Assembly (NCBI GenBank): GCA_044227925.1
Contig: JBGAVW010000002.1
Coordinates: 62,001-126,000, forward strand
From: JADJLQ01 sp044227925
GTDB taxonomy: Bacteria; Bacteroidota; Bacteroidia; Chitinophagales; Saprospiraceae
Reading direction: 5' to 3'
Length of the DNA: 64,000 nucleotides
Both the position numbers and the translations under genes were made by a program. Of the stretch, positions 1-8,762 are shown in pieces. The notes beneath the pieces are model-generated. The model made no database searches. It saw nothing but the letters and a program-made list of their open reading frames with translations, and was not told where the DNA came from. The number at the start of each line of letters is the position of its first letter. The stretch's first letter is position 1.

Positions 1-1
1 A

Positions 2-2485
2 GCTGCTATACACTTTGATGGTAATGGTAGAATGTATGTACTGGAGCTTAGATCCTATATGCTCACAGCGGATTCAAAAGGCACGCTCGAACCAATAAGC
101 GGAATCTCCCGATGGGAAGATATTGACAACGATGGTATATACGAAAAAGGAGGCCTGTTTGTGGATAGCCTGGTTTTTCCAAGATTTGTCTTACCCTATG
201 GCCCCAACAGTGTGCTCACTATGGAATCCAATGCAGATATAGTATACAAATTCACGGATACGGATAATGATGGTAAAGCAGACAAAAAAGAGTTTTTTAC
301 AGATAACTTTGGTCGTGCGGGCAATGTAGAGCATCAACAAGCATTTCTGTATTGGGGTATGGATAATTGGCTATACAGTACAGTAAATGCATTTCGTATA
401 AGAGAAACAGCCAATGGAGTGATCAGGGAATCGACCGCTTCGAATCATGCCCAATGGGGTATAACGCATGATGATGATGGCAAACTTTGGTTTCAGGGTG
501 GAGCCAGCGGAGTACCTTCCTATTTTCAATTTCCAATTCACTATGGTGATTATGTAGTTAAGGATAATTTTGCTCCCGGATTTCAAGTACCCTGGGGAGC
601 TGCTATCAAAATTGCTGATTTACAACCTGGCATGGGAGCAGTACGGCAACCTGATGGTAGCCTTAATCAGGTTACCGGGTCTGCAGGTAATGATATATTC
701 AGGGGCGACCGATTACCCAAATCTTTATATGGGGAATATTTTTATGGCGAACCTGTGGCCCGGATTGTAAGACAGATTCATGCAGAGGTAAAAGATGGAC
801 TGAGCACACTGCATAATGTGTATCAGAAAGATAGTTCTGAGTTTATTCGCTCCACAGATCCTCTTTTCAGACCGGTTGACATGGCTACTGCTCCTGATGG
901 TACAATGTACATCGTGGATATGTATCATGGAATTATTCAGGAAGGGGAATGGACACCGGTAGGGTCGTATTTAAGAGCCAAAATAGAACAATACCAATTA
1001 GATAAAGTAATTGGACTTGGCAGGATATGGAGACTGACCCATAAAGACATGTCAAGGGATAAGACAAAACCACGTATGTATGAAGAATCATCTGCTGAGC
1101 TAGTAAAACATCTCGAACATCCCAATGGCTGGTGGAGGGATATGGCGCAGCAAATATTGGTGCAACGAAAAGACAAAACAGTGACCGATGCTTTAGTACA
1201 AATAGTAAAATCTTCGAATAAATTAGAATCAAAATTTAATGCCTTGTGGACATTGGAAGGAATCGGCACTTTGGATAGCAACCTGGTAAAATCTCTACTG
1301 AGTGATTCCAATCCCAGGATGCGCAAAATGGGTCTTTGGCTAAGCGAATCATTATTTAAAGCAGGTGTAAAATCCTTTGAAAAAAATTATCTGCAGATGA
1401 TGAACGACCAAGATACAGAGGTAAAAATGCGCGCATTGATGACCGGGAGATTGCTCAAAATACCAGGCACTGCAGAAAAAGCTAAAGAACTACTCAAAGC
1501 AGACACCAGCATTGCGGGATTAAAAATAGTAACCAGGCAAATCATTGACCCTCCAGTAGTAAATGCATTTTTTGGAAGGTCCAATCCTAATTTTAATGAT
1601 GAGCAAAAGGCATTAGTGGAGAAAGGTTCAAAAATTTTTGCGGGATTATGTTCATCTTGTCATGGCGAGCTGGGAAGTGGCACGCCAGCTGCCGGTGGAA
1701 AATTAGTGGCACCCTCATTTATTAATTCTGCCCGTATTCAATCTCATCCTGATTATATAGTAAAATCACTTTTGCATGGTATCATGGGGCCCATCCAAAA
1801 AGAAATGTATACCGGAATTATGATGGCACCTATGAAAAAAGAAAAAGACGAATGGATAGCAGCTGTTGCATCCTTTATCCGGTCTAATTTTGAAAACGAA
1901 TCATCTACCATCGCCCCTGCAGATGTGGCCAGGATAAGAAAAGAAACTGCTCGCCAAACCAAAATGTATTCTTTTGATTCACTATGGCATTCAATTCCTA
2001 AAGTATTATCTCCGGACCCATCATGGAAAATTACTGCAAGTCATACCGGAGAGATCAGAAAAGGATCTACTGCCTCACCACGTGGTGCTTTTAATTTTGA
2101 AGGATGGACCAGCGGTACCAGCCAGACAGCAGGTATGTGGTACATGATTGAGTTTCCTAAGATAATAGATAACCTTACTGAAATTCATTTTAAATCACAA
2201 CCTATCAATAGGGGATTCAGGGGTAATGGTCCCCCACCCTTGCACACTTCACCTTCAGGATACATAGTCGAAGTGTCTTTGGATGGCAAAGGATGGACTA
2301 AAATGATAGATAATGGAATCGGGGCCGGTGCATCTACCGCAATCCGGTTTAATCCCGTGAAAGCAAAATTTGTTCGCATTATGCTCACCAAGACCGAACC
2401 CATAGTACACGGAGAGAGGAGAGGTAAGCCATTTGATTATGAGGTAACCTGGACTATGAGAGAGTTGAAGGTGTTTGGAATATAA
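2..2485 (+). CDS. Membrane-bound dehydrogenase-like propeller with cytochrome c and discoidin domains (5' partial)
   Basis: The frame is open from base 2, so the true start lies before the window; the first ATG inside it is at 32. Counting from that ATG, about the first 330 residues resemble the propeller of putative membrane-bound dehydrogenases (glucose/sorbosone dehydrogenase fold), with Asp-rich DIDNDG and DTDNDGKAD loops. Residues about 350-490 look like HEAT-type helical repeats. A class I cytochrome c follows, with heme motif CSSCH at residue 540 (1649-1663) and a likely Met ligand in MMAPMKK. The last ~120 residues resemble an F5/8 type C (discoidin) carbohydrate-binding domain. Inference: a periplasmic or surface oxidase passing electrons to its own heme; substrate unknown. 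Domain order is seen, function is family-based. Confidence 0.8.
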   Translation, partial: AAIHFDGNGRMYVLELRSYMLTADSKGTLEPISGISRWEDIDNDGIYEKGGLFVDSLVFPRFVLPYGPNSVLTMESNADIVYKFTDTDNDGKADKKEFFTDNFGRAGNVEHQQAFLYWGMDNWLYSTVNAFRIRETANGVIRESTASNHAQWGITHDDDGKLWFQGGASGVPSYFQFPIHYGDYVVKDNFAPGFQVPWGAAIKIADLQPGMGAVRQPDGSLNQVTGSAGNDIFRGDRLPKSLYGEYFYGEPVARIVRQIHAEVKDGLSTLHNVYQKDSSEFIRSTDPLFRPVDMATAPDGTMYIVDMYHGIIQEGEWTPVGSYLRAKIEQYQLDKVIGLGRIWRLTHKDMSRDKTKPRMYEESSAELVKHLEHPNGWWRDMAQQILVQRKDKTVTDALVQIVKSSNKLESKFNALWTLEGIGTLDSNLVKSLLSDSNPRMRKMGLWLSESLFKAGVKSFEKNYLQMMNDQDTEVKMRALMTGRLLKIPGTAEKAKELLKADTSIAGLKIVTRQIIDPPVVNAFFGRSNPNFNDEQKALVEKGSKIFAGLCSSCHGELGSGTPAAGGKLVAPSFINSARIQSHPDYIVKSLLHGIMGPIQKEMYTGIMMAPMKKEKDEWIAAVASFIRSNFENESSTIAPADVARIRKETARQTKMYSFDSLWHSIPKVLSPDPSWKITASHTGEIRKGSTASPRGAFNFEGWTSGTSQTAGMWYMIEFPKIIDNLTEIHFKSQPINRGFRGNGPPPLHTSPSGYIVEVSLDGKGWTKMIDNGIGAGASTAIRFNPVKAKFVRIMLTKTEPIVHGERRGKPFDYEVTWTMRELKVFGI

Positions 2486-2573
2486 TCAGCATCTTATGCT
2501 ATTGGGGGAAATTGTTTTCCCCGGTTAGCTGTTAGAGATCATTAGTATTTTCATATGAAGATCCCATATATGC

Positions 2574-2597
2574 AAAAGGGCTTTTTCAAGCCCTTTT
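2574..2597. terminator. Bidirectional intrinsic terminator between convergent genes
   Basis: A perfect 10-bp stem (2574-2583 with 2588-2597) closes on a TTTC loop. It is flanked by A-rich sequence on one side and T-rich sequence on the other, so it can work on both strands. It sits between the stop of the dehydrogenase-like gene (2485) and the stop of the helicase (2623). Confidence 0.85.
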
Positions 2598-2622
2598 TAT
2601 AAAATTCTATTCTTTAAAAAAC

Positions 2623-3852
2623 TTATCTTGGTGCCAATGCTCTGTATCTTCTACCGCCTCTGGCTGACTTCACTGGTTTGTGCGCAGGAGCAGTCATAGG
2701 TATATCGGACCCGCCACCATTACCATATCCATCAAATATATGTCCTTTTACTACGGGTACTACTTTCTTTATTAACTTTTGCACATCAGCTAATAAGGCT
2801 CTTTCGCTTCGATCACAGAACGACCAGGCTGTACCACTGGCACCTGCTCTTCCGGTACGACCGATACGGTGCACATACGTTTCAGCTACATTAGGCATTT
2901 CAAAATTGAGTACGTGTGTAAGATCGTCTATATCTATACCTCTTGCAGCAATATCAGTAGCCACTAATACCCGAATCTGCCTGTTTTTAAATTTTTTCAA
3001 TGCAGACTGTCTTGCAGCCTGTGACTTATTTCCGTGTATAGCTTCGGTACGGATATTGGCAAGATTCAGACTTTTGCATAATTTATCTGCTGCATGCTTC
3101 ATTTGTGTAAAAATCAGCAGGGATTCAATAGACTGATCTTTGAGCAGGGTTATCAATAGCGGAAGTTTATAAGGTTTCTCTACAAAATAGACAGACTGAC
3201 TGATCATATCTACTGTAGATGCCGGGGGAGCTACTTCCACCCTTACTGGATTGTGTAACAGATTATCTGCCAATCTCAATATTTCCGGTGGCATGGTTGC
3301 TGAAAAAAACAAACTTTGTTTTTTCATGGGCAACCGGGCAATGATGCGATGTACATCCCGTATAAATCCCATATCGAGCATACGATCTGCTTCATCCAAT
3401 ACGAAATATTGAATATCATTTAATGATACTAATCCTTGGTTTAATAGATCGAGCAATCGACCGGGAGTAGCGACGATGATATCCAATCCACTTCGAATAG
3501 CCTGAACCTGGCTGCCCTGAGGCACTCCGCCAAATACTACTTTGTGTTTTAAATTGAGAAAACGGCCATAGGCCTCTATACTCTCACCAATCTGAATTGC
3601 AAGTTCACGGGTAGGGGTAAGAATAAGTGTACGCAATCTATATTGTTTCTCTGCAGTAAGGTGCATAAGTTGTAATATAGGAATGGTAAATGCAGCAGTT
3701 TTACCAGTGCCAGTCTGTGCACATCCAAGCAGATCTTTTTGTTCTAAGATCACCGGTATGGCTTGTGACTGAATAGGTGTAGGGGTGCTGTACCCTTCTT
3801 TGCTTAAAGCCTTTAATAATGGCTCTATAAGCGGCAATTGATTAAATGACAC
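2623..3852 (-). CDS. rhlE: DEAD-box RNA helicase, RhlE subgroup
   Basis: A complete two-lobe superfamily 2 RNA helicase of 409 residues. Motifs in order: Q motif (PTPIQSQAIP), Walker A AQTGTGKT, PTRELA, TPGRLLD, DEAD, SAT, ARGID and HRIGRTGR. The first ~60 residues follow RhlE more closely than DeaD or SrmB. The C-terminal tail is short and basic (RGGRRYR), as in Bacteroidota RhlE. The start is GTG at 3852: an in-frame stop lies two codons upstream, and the MSFNQL beginning fits the family. Expected role: ATP-dependent unwinding of RNA in ribosome assembly or RNA decay. A -7-like element about 150 bases upstream would give a long leader. Confidence 0.92.
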   Translation of the reverse strand: MSFNQLPLIEPLLKALSKEGYSTPTPIQSQAIPVILEQKDLLGCAQTGTGKTAAFTIPILQLMHLTAEKQYRLRTLILTPTRELAIQIGESIEAYGRFLNLKHKVVFGGVPQGSQVQAIRSGLDIIVATPGRLLDLLNQGLVSLNDIQYFVLDEADRMLDMGFIRDVHRIIARLPMKKQSLFFSATMPPEILRLADNLLHNPVRVEVAPPASTVDMISQSVYFVEKPYKLPLLITLLKDQSIESLLIFTQMKHAADKLCKSLNLANIRTEAIHGNKSQAARQSALKKFKNRQIRVLVATDIAARGIDIDDLTHVLNFEMPNVAETYVHRIGRTGRAGASGTAWSFCDRSERALLADVQKLIKKVVPVVKGHIFDGYGNGGGSDIPMTAPAHKPVKSARGGRRYRALAPR

Positions 3853-4161
3853 TAATTAAATTGTTTAAAATAAAAAAATGTGATAAGGCTACCGTTTAAA
3901 ATTTAAAGTCTCAGGTACGGTACATTATCCGCCTTAGGTTAAAACATCACAATTTGGGAAGGATGAAAACTACACAAACAGAGAGTGTAAAAACTATAAG
4001 TGGTGCAAAGATATATATTAAATTCTGGATTTGGAAGTTTTATTTCTGTGCCCAAAATATCCTTTTCCAATACGAAGGAAAAACATTGTGTTGCATTTAA
4101 CACGACAAAAAATACCACATTGAGGTATAGGGTATCCGGAAAGATAAGTGCATATTTGGAG
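3853..4161. other. Intergenic region between divergent rhlE and DinB-like genes
   Basis: A 309-base gap with no convincing gene; the open frames on both strands have non-ATG starts and no family resemblance. It contains a -7-type element for the minus strand at 4006-4013 and a weak inverted repeat (TACCGT at 3890-3895 with ACGGTA at 3917-3922) that would lie in the helicase leader. Confidence 0.6.
4006..4013 (-). promoter_or_regulatory. Possible -7 element for rhlE
   Basis: On the minus strand this reads TATCTTTG, an exact match to the Bacteroidota -7 consensus TAnnTTTG. No TTG was found at the matching -33 distance. Use of this site would give a leader of about 150 bases before the GTG start at 3852. 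Confidence 0.35.
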
Positions 4162-4794
4162 ATGATTATACAATTTTCAAAAATCCTGTTCGTGCCTACC
4201 GCATTCAAAACTGGTATTCTCATTCTATTGGGAATAACGAGTGGGTTGGCTCAGGATACGACCTGGACCAAAGCTGATAAACAAAATCTGGTTATGGAAT
4301 ACAAACGCACTCAAAAAGAAGTGATTGAGGAAACCCAGCATCTGACTAAAGCGCAATGGAATTTCAAAGAAAAGCCCGGGTCATGGAATATCGGGCAGGT
4401 ACTTGAGCATCTGTATATGTGGGAACTCATCACCCAGCGGGATACCAGAGGAGCAATTTGGAATGGAATAAATATGGAAGATGTAAAAAAATTACTGGAA
4501 GACGATTCGACTGCAACAAATTGGATTTACGAAGATAAACCTCATACTTCTCCTGACTATACCATTCCTACCGGATTTATACCTGATCAAATAAATCTTA
4601 AACTCTTTTCTTCAAAATGTGATGAATTAATAAATGAAATAGAACAATCTGATCTTAATTTCAGATTATACATTCGCAAAATCCCCAACTACAACAAAAA
4701 CCTGGTTCAATTGCATATGATTCATTACGGTCATGTAGATCGCCATCTGCGACAAATCAGGCGCATCAAATCGCACCCCTTGTTCCCAAAATAA
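4162..4794 (+). CDS. DinB-superfamily protein with N-terminal export signal
   Basis: I choose the ATG at 4162 because the next ~30 residues form a signal-peptide-like stretch (FKTGILILLGITSGLAQ). The frame also opens at a GTG at 4000, but that extension has no domain character. The 210-residue product matches the DinB_2 four-helix bundle: a first His in GQVLEHL, and a C-terminal HMIHYGHVDRHLRQ segment whose histidines can complete the metal site of this superfamily. DinB-like proteins are metal-dependent thiol transferases or unknowns; the presence of an export signal suggests a periplasmic member. The substrate cannot be told. It precedes the two-component pair but is not tightly linked to it. 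Confidence 0.75.
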   Translation: MIIQFSKILFVPTAFKTGILILLGITSGLAQDTTWTKADKQNLVMEYKRTQKEVIEETQHLTKAQWNFKEKPGSWNIGQVLEHLYMWELITQRDTRGAIWNGINMEDVKKLLEDDSTATNWIYEDKPHTSPDYTIPTGFIPDQINLKLFSSKCDELINEIEQSDLNFRLYIRKIPNYNKNLVQLHMIHYGHVDRHLRQIRRIKSHPLFPK

Positions 4795-4909
4795 AAATGA
4801 TAAAAATAAAATACTTCACTAAAGTATCAACGGATTCGGTTACCAATTCATTTAAGCATAAATTTTGATATTGGGTAACCTTAGTGCCGGATCTTACACT
4901 TAATCACGT

Positions 4910-6217
4910 ATGTACAAAGTCATAGAGTTATTTTATTTTTTTTTCCAGGGTACCCTGTTTTTCCAGGTAATCGCATTATTGGTGTTTTATTACATCACCA
5001 GGAGAAAAGACAGCCTTTTTTTCATGGGATTTTTACTTTTTGCCGCATTGAATTTTTTCCTCGCTGCACCGGAATTGTTTTATAATAAAGAGGATGGAGA
5101 GGTACTCACTTCACGATGGTTTCGGTTTTTCAATACTCCATTTGCGATGCTTTCAGGGCTATTCTTTTCTTTATTTCTCCGTGATTTTTTCGGGGATGTG
5201 GTGAAAGACCAACGAATTCCCCGATTGTTAACTATAATTATCCGGATCCAAATCCTGCTTTTCATCCCCTTCTACATTATGTATTTTTTGAAATTGCCCA
5301 CTGAGTTTTTATTCAACCTTGTAAATTTTGGAGGAGTGGCTATCGGCATCTGGATTGTGTATATCATTTTTAAGCATAAAATCCCGTATGCACACATAGT
5401 TGCCCTGGGTACTATTTTTTATCTTATTGGTTCGGTGCTCACTACCTGGCTTCTATTGCTCAGGTTACAACAGACAAAACATATATTAGTAGATCATTTT
5501 CCCTTTTTAACTTTAAAAATTGGCATCCTGGTACAATCCATCTGTTATTTGATAGCGATATTCCATAAATGGCATCAACAATCAATTGAAGGCCGTGCGC
5601 AGGCTATCTTAGCCGAGAGACATCGTATTGCCTCAGAATTGCATGATGATGTGGGAGCCACCATGAGCGGAATTTCATTATACAGTCACCTGGCACATCG
5701 GCAACTCAGTACGGCGCCAATGAGCGAAGTAAAGGAATCATTGAATTTAATCATGCAACACTCGGCTGATGTGGTAGATAAATTGAAAGATATTGTATGG
5801 CTTACGAAACTTCAACATGAAAATGCCTACGATATAATAAAAAGGTTAGATGAATATTTAAGACAAGTAGCCAAGGCTAAAAACATAAATTCATCCACTG
5901 CCGCTTTGAATACTCCACATACAATGCTCCTTTCTGAAAATCAAAGCAGAAACCTGTACCTGATAGGAAAAGAAATAATTCATAATATGGTAAAACATGC
6001 GCAGGCTACTGACATTCATTTTGAACCAAAAATTACAAACGACCTGATAAGTCTTCAATTTACTGATAACGGGATTGGCTATGATTCTGATCAGACCAAA
6101 CAGGGTAATGGTATAACCAATATGAAACGAAGAGCCGCTGAAATTGGGGGGGTACTTACTATTAAATCCTCTCCCGGCAAAGGCTCTGAGGTTAACTTGA
6201 GTATCAGATTAAAATAA
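4910..6217 (+). CDS. Membrane sensor histidine kinase (HisKA_3 type)
   Basis: The 435-residue protein begins with about seven hydrophobic segments (residues ~13-218), resembling 7TM sensor modules. A short coiled linker then leads to a HisKA_3 dimerisation box with phospho-acceptor His245 in ELHDDVGA. The HATPase_c domain (~340-435) has an N box around NLYLIGKEIIHNMVKHA, a G1-like DNGIGYD and GNGITNMKRR. This is the NarX/DesK class of kinases, which pair with LuxR-type response regulators; the next gene, 100 bases downstream on the same strand, is one. There is no periplasmic ligand domain, so the signal is probably sensed in or near the membrane. Confidence 0.92.
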   Translation: MYKVIELFYFFFQGTLFFQVIALLVFYYITRRKDSLFFMGFLLFAALNFFLAAPELFYNKEDGEVLTSRWFRFFNTPFAMLSGLFFSLFLRDFFGDVVKDQRIPRLLTIIIRIQILLFIPFYIMYFLKLPTEFLFNLVNFGGVAIGIWIVYIIFKHKIPYAHIVALGTIFYLIGSVLTTWLLLLRLQQTKHILVDHFPFLTLKIGILVQSICYLIAIFHKWHQQSIEGRAQAILAERHRIASELHDDVGATMSGISLYSHLAHRQLSTAPMSEVKESLNLIMQHSADVVDKLKDIVWLTKLQHENAYDIIKRLDEYLRQVAKAKNINSSTAALNTPHTMLLSENQSRNLYLIGKEIIHNMVKHAQATDIHFEPKITNDLISLQFTDNGIGYDSDQTKQGNGITNMKRRAAEIGGVLTIKSSPGKGSEVNLSIRLK

Positions 6218-6317
6218 AATTTTCTTTTTACTGATGATTTATACTGATACCTTGAAAAATCACCCAAAGAGGTATAGACGGGTAATCAGCAAAGTCGCAT
6301 ATTTGTAATTAATTGAA

Positions 6318-6968
6318 ATGGAGATACGTGTAGCTATATTTGAAGATAATAAGCTTGTACGGGAAGCGCTCAATGCTATATTAAATGGCACGCCCGGATA
6401 TTTGTGTTCGGGTATGTTTCCGAATGGTGATAATTGGAACATGAATATCCTGCTTTCCAAACCCGATGTAGTACTCATGGATATTGAGATGCCCGGGCTG
6501 GATGGAATAGAACTGACCAAATTAATTAAAGAAAAGTATCCTGATATTAAAATTCTGATCCAGACTGTATTTGCTGATAATGATAAAATTTTCAACGCTC
6601 TCTGTGGAGGAGCATCCGGGTACATATTAAAAAATGATCCGCCGAATAAATATCTGGAAGCAATAAATGAAATATTTAATGGCGGGGCACCCATAAATCC
6701 CATTATTGCTAAGAAAGTAATGAGTTTTTTTACATCAAAAAACATTATCCTCGTTCAACCTTCCAATGAAGATTATCAATTGAGTGAAAGGGAAAAGGAA
6801 ATATTGCGGATGATGGTAGATGGTTTAGACTTTGCCAAAATAGCCCAGACCGCCTTTATCAGTTATGAAACAGTACGAACTCATGTAAAAAAGATTTATA
6901 AAAAACTGCATGTGGCGTGCAGATCCGAAGCGGTAATGAAAGCCATACAACAAGGTGTGTTGAATTGA
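6318..6968 (+). CDS. LuxR/NarL-family response regulator
   Basis: A 216-residue two-domain regulator. The N-terminal receiver carries acidic residues at its start (FEDN) and the phospho-acceptor Asp55 in VLMDIEMPG; the Lys of the switch is in YILKND. The C-terminal LuxR helix-turn-helix (~residues 150-212) contains LSEREKEILRMM and SYETVRTHVKKIYKKL. It follows the HisKA_3 kinase on the same strand and is its obvious partner. The 100-base gap contains the near-consensus -7 sequence CATATTTG (6298-6305), so it may also have its own promoter. Targets are unknown. Confidence 0.92.
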   Translation: MEIRVAIFEDNKLVREALNAILNGTPGYLCSGMFPNGDNWNMNILLSKPDVVLMDIEMPGLDGIELTKLIKEKYPDIKILIQTVFADNDKIFNALCGGASGYILKNDPPNKYLEAINEIFNGGAPINPIIAKKVMSFFTSKNIILVQPSNEDYQLSEREKEILRMMVDGLDFAKIAQTAFISYETVRTHVKKIYKKLHVACRSEAVMKAIQQGVLN

Positions 6969-7201
6969 ATTGAGTCAGTATACCGTGGCCCAAAGAACTT
7001 AAAAATTAAAACTAAAGCCATCTCTTCCTAATATAGCAAGTGGCAAACCAATGTAAAACAGTTGACCTGATCTCTATTTTTATCAGGGAATACTCTACTA
7101 TTTCAGCAAATCCATTAGCTGGAATACACGCTCCAAAAAAATCTTTACCCGACTGAATTTTTTTTCACAGATTTCAAAAATAGAGTTAATTTCGCCTTCG
7201 A

Positions 7202-7220
7202 ACGATCGTACTAACCGATC
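7202..7220. promoter_or_regulatory. Putative TetR operator before the efflux cluster
   Basis: Inverted repeat GATCG-N7-CGATC (7204-7208 and 7216-7220), overlapping the perfect palindrome ACGATCGT (7202-7209), ends 8 bases before the ATG of the TetR gene. A near-consensus -7 element (TAATTTCG) lies just upstream. Position and symmetry suit autoregulation by the TetR protein; this is inference. Confidence 0.5.
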
Positions 7221-7227
7221 ATATCAA

Positions 7228-7839
7228 ATGAATGTATCAGAGCCAAATACCGAATCTGCTATATTGGAAGCCGCCAGAAAATTGTTTGGCAGGCAAGGAT
7301 TTGCTGGAGTATCATTACAGGACATAGCGAAAGAAGCCGGTACTACCAAATCCATGATCAACTATTATTTCCGCAGTAAAGAGAAACTTTTTACCCAAAT
7401 ATTCCGACAGGAATTTCAACATTTATTCACTTCTATAGGAATGGTGATGGCATCCGATTTATCGCTCAAAGAAAAAATCAGCCAGATCATCCAACTGGAT
7501 ATGGACAAATTAATACAGATGCCTCAGTTGCCTGTATTTATCCTGAGCGAGCTGCACAGGAATACCGATATAATTTTAAAAGACCTTGAAAATATTCCTA
7601 TTCAGAATTTACTCTTGAGACTGGAAAAAGACATAGATGCAGAAGTAAAGAAAGGTAAAATAAACAAGATTGAACCATTGGAATTAATGATGAATATTCA
7701 ATCACTTACTATTTACCCGATTGTAGCAAAACCTATGCTGATTCACAGATTGGGCATAACAGAAAAAAACTATCATCAAATGATGCAGAAACGAAAAGCC
7801 GAATTAGCCGATCTCATCTGGAAATCCATTTTAAAATAA
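7228..7839 (+). CDS. TetR/AcrR-family transcriptional regulator of the efflux cluster
   Basis: A 203-residue one-component repressor. The N-terminal TetR helix-turn-helix (residues ~8-55) shows ILEAARKLFGRQGFAGVSLQDIAKEAG and the recognition region KSMINYYFRSKEKLF. The helical C-terminal ligand domain is not diagnostic. It is the first gene of a same-strand cluster running to 15037, with a 19-base gap to the next gene, and an inverted repeat sits immediately upstream. By analogy with CecR/YbiH, which controls ybhGFSR in E. coli, it probably represses the efflux genes and is released by a toxic ligand. The ligand is unknown. Confidence 0.9.
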   Translation: MNVSEPNTESAILEAARKLFGRQGFAGVSLQDIAKEAGTTKSMINYYFRSKEKLFTQIFRQEFQHLFTSIGMVMASDLSLKEKISQIIQLDMDKLIQMPQLPVFILSELHRNTDIILKDLENIPIQNLLLRLEKDIDAEVKKGKINKIEPLELMMNIQSLTIYPIVAKPMLIHRLGITEKNYHQMMQKRKAELADLIWKSILK

Positions 7840-7858
7840 ATCATAAACTCAACTCAAT

Positions 7859-8758
7859 ATGGAAAGAAGAAACTTTATCAAAAACAGCATCGCCGGATCA
7901 TTGGCCGCCAGTATTCCATCTGTAAAAAATACCGATGCTGCACCCCCGTACAATTTTAAGATGAACTATGCCCCCCATTTTGGCATGTTTGAAAATGCTG
8001 CTGGCAAAGACCTGGTAGATCAATTAAAATTCATGGCCGATAATGGTTTCCGTGGCCTGGAAGATAACGGTATGCTGGCAAGAACTACTGATGTTCAAAA
8101 CAAAATTGGCGAAGCACTGGTCAAATTAGGCATGACCATGGGAGTATTTGTAATCGAAGGAGGTGATAATTGGAAGACTTCTTTGGCTACCGGTAAAAAA
8201 GAATTCATAGATCGATTTGTAGATACCTGCAAAAAAAGTGTTGAACTGGCAAAACGGGTCAATGCTAAATGGATGACTGTCGTACCGGGTTATTTTGAAC
8301 GAAATTTACCTTTAGATATTCAAACCGCCAATGTAATTGAGGCATTGCGAAGGGGAGCAGACATATTGGCTCCAAATAACCTAATCATGGTATTGGAACC
8401 ACTCTCTGATAATCCTGACTTGTTTTTACGACACGCTCCTCAAACCTATATGATATGCAAAGCCGTAAACAGTCCCGCATGTAAAATTTTATACGATGTA
8501 TATCATATGCAACGCAATGAAGGTCATCTCATACCAACAATTGAAAAATGCTGGGATGAAATAGCGTATTTCCAGATTGGCGACAATCCAGGCAGAAAGG
8601 AACCCACCAGTGGTGAAATCAATTATAAAAACATTTTTAAATACATTCATCAAAAAGGGTATAAAGGCATCATGGGTATGGAACACGGAAATGCAAAGCC
8701 AGGCAAAGAAGGAGAGCTGGAACTTATAAAAGCCTATCAATGGTCTGATTCATTTTAA
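7859..8758 (+). CDS. Twin-arginine-exported sugar isomerase-like TIM barrel (hydroxypyruvate isomerase family)
   Basis: The 299-residue product starts with a Tat-type signal (ERRNFIKNS then a hydrophobic stretch to ~residue 20). The rest matches the AP-endonuclease-2/xylose-isomerase-like TIM barrel and is closest in look to hydroxypyruvate isomerase-like proteins. Likely metal ligands are Glu in MVLEPLSD, Asp in YDVYHMQ, and Glu/His in GMEHG. It is wedged between the TetR regulator (19-base gap) and tolC (4-base gap), so it is probably cotranscribed with efflux genes, which is unusual. Enzymatic reaction on a small sugar or hydroxy acid is inferred from the fold only. Confidence 0.85.
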   Translation: MERRNFIKNSIAGSLAASIPSVKNTDAAPPYNFKMNYAPHFGMFENAAGKDLVDQLKFMADNGFRGLEDNGMLARTTDVQNKIGEALVKLGMTMGVFVIEGGDNWKTSLATGKKEFIDRFVDTCKKSVELAKRVNAKWMTVVPGYFERNLPLDIQTANVIEALRRGADILAPNNLIMVLEPLSDNPDLFLRHAPQTYMICKAVNSPACKILYDVYHMQRNEGHLIPTIEKCWDEIAYFQIGDNPGRKEPTSGEINYKNIFKYIHQKGYKGIMGMEHGNAKPGKEGELELIKAYQWSDSF

Positions 8759-8762
8759 AAAT

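Noticed and set aside
4000..4161. N-terminal extension of the DinB-like protein from a GTG
   Set aside because: The extension lacks domain content; the signal peptide begins at the ATG at 4162.
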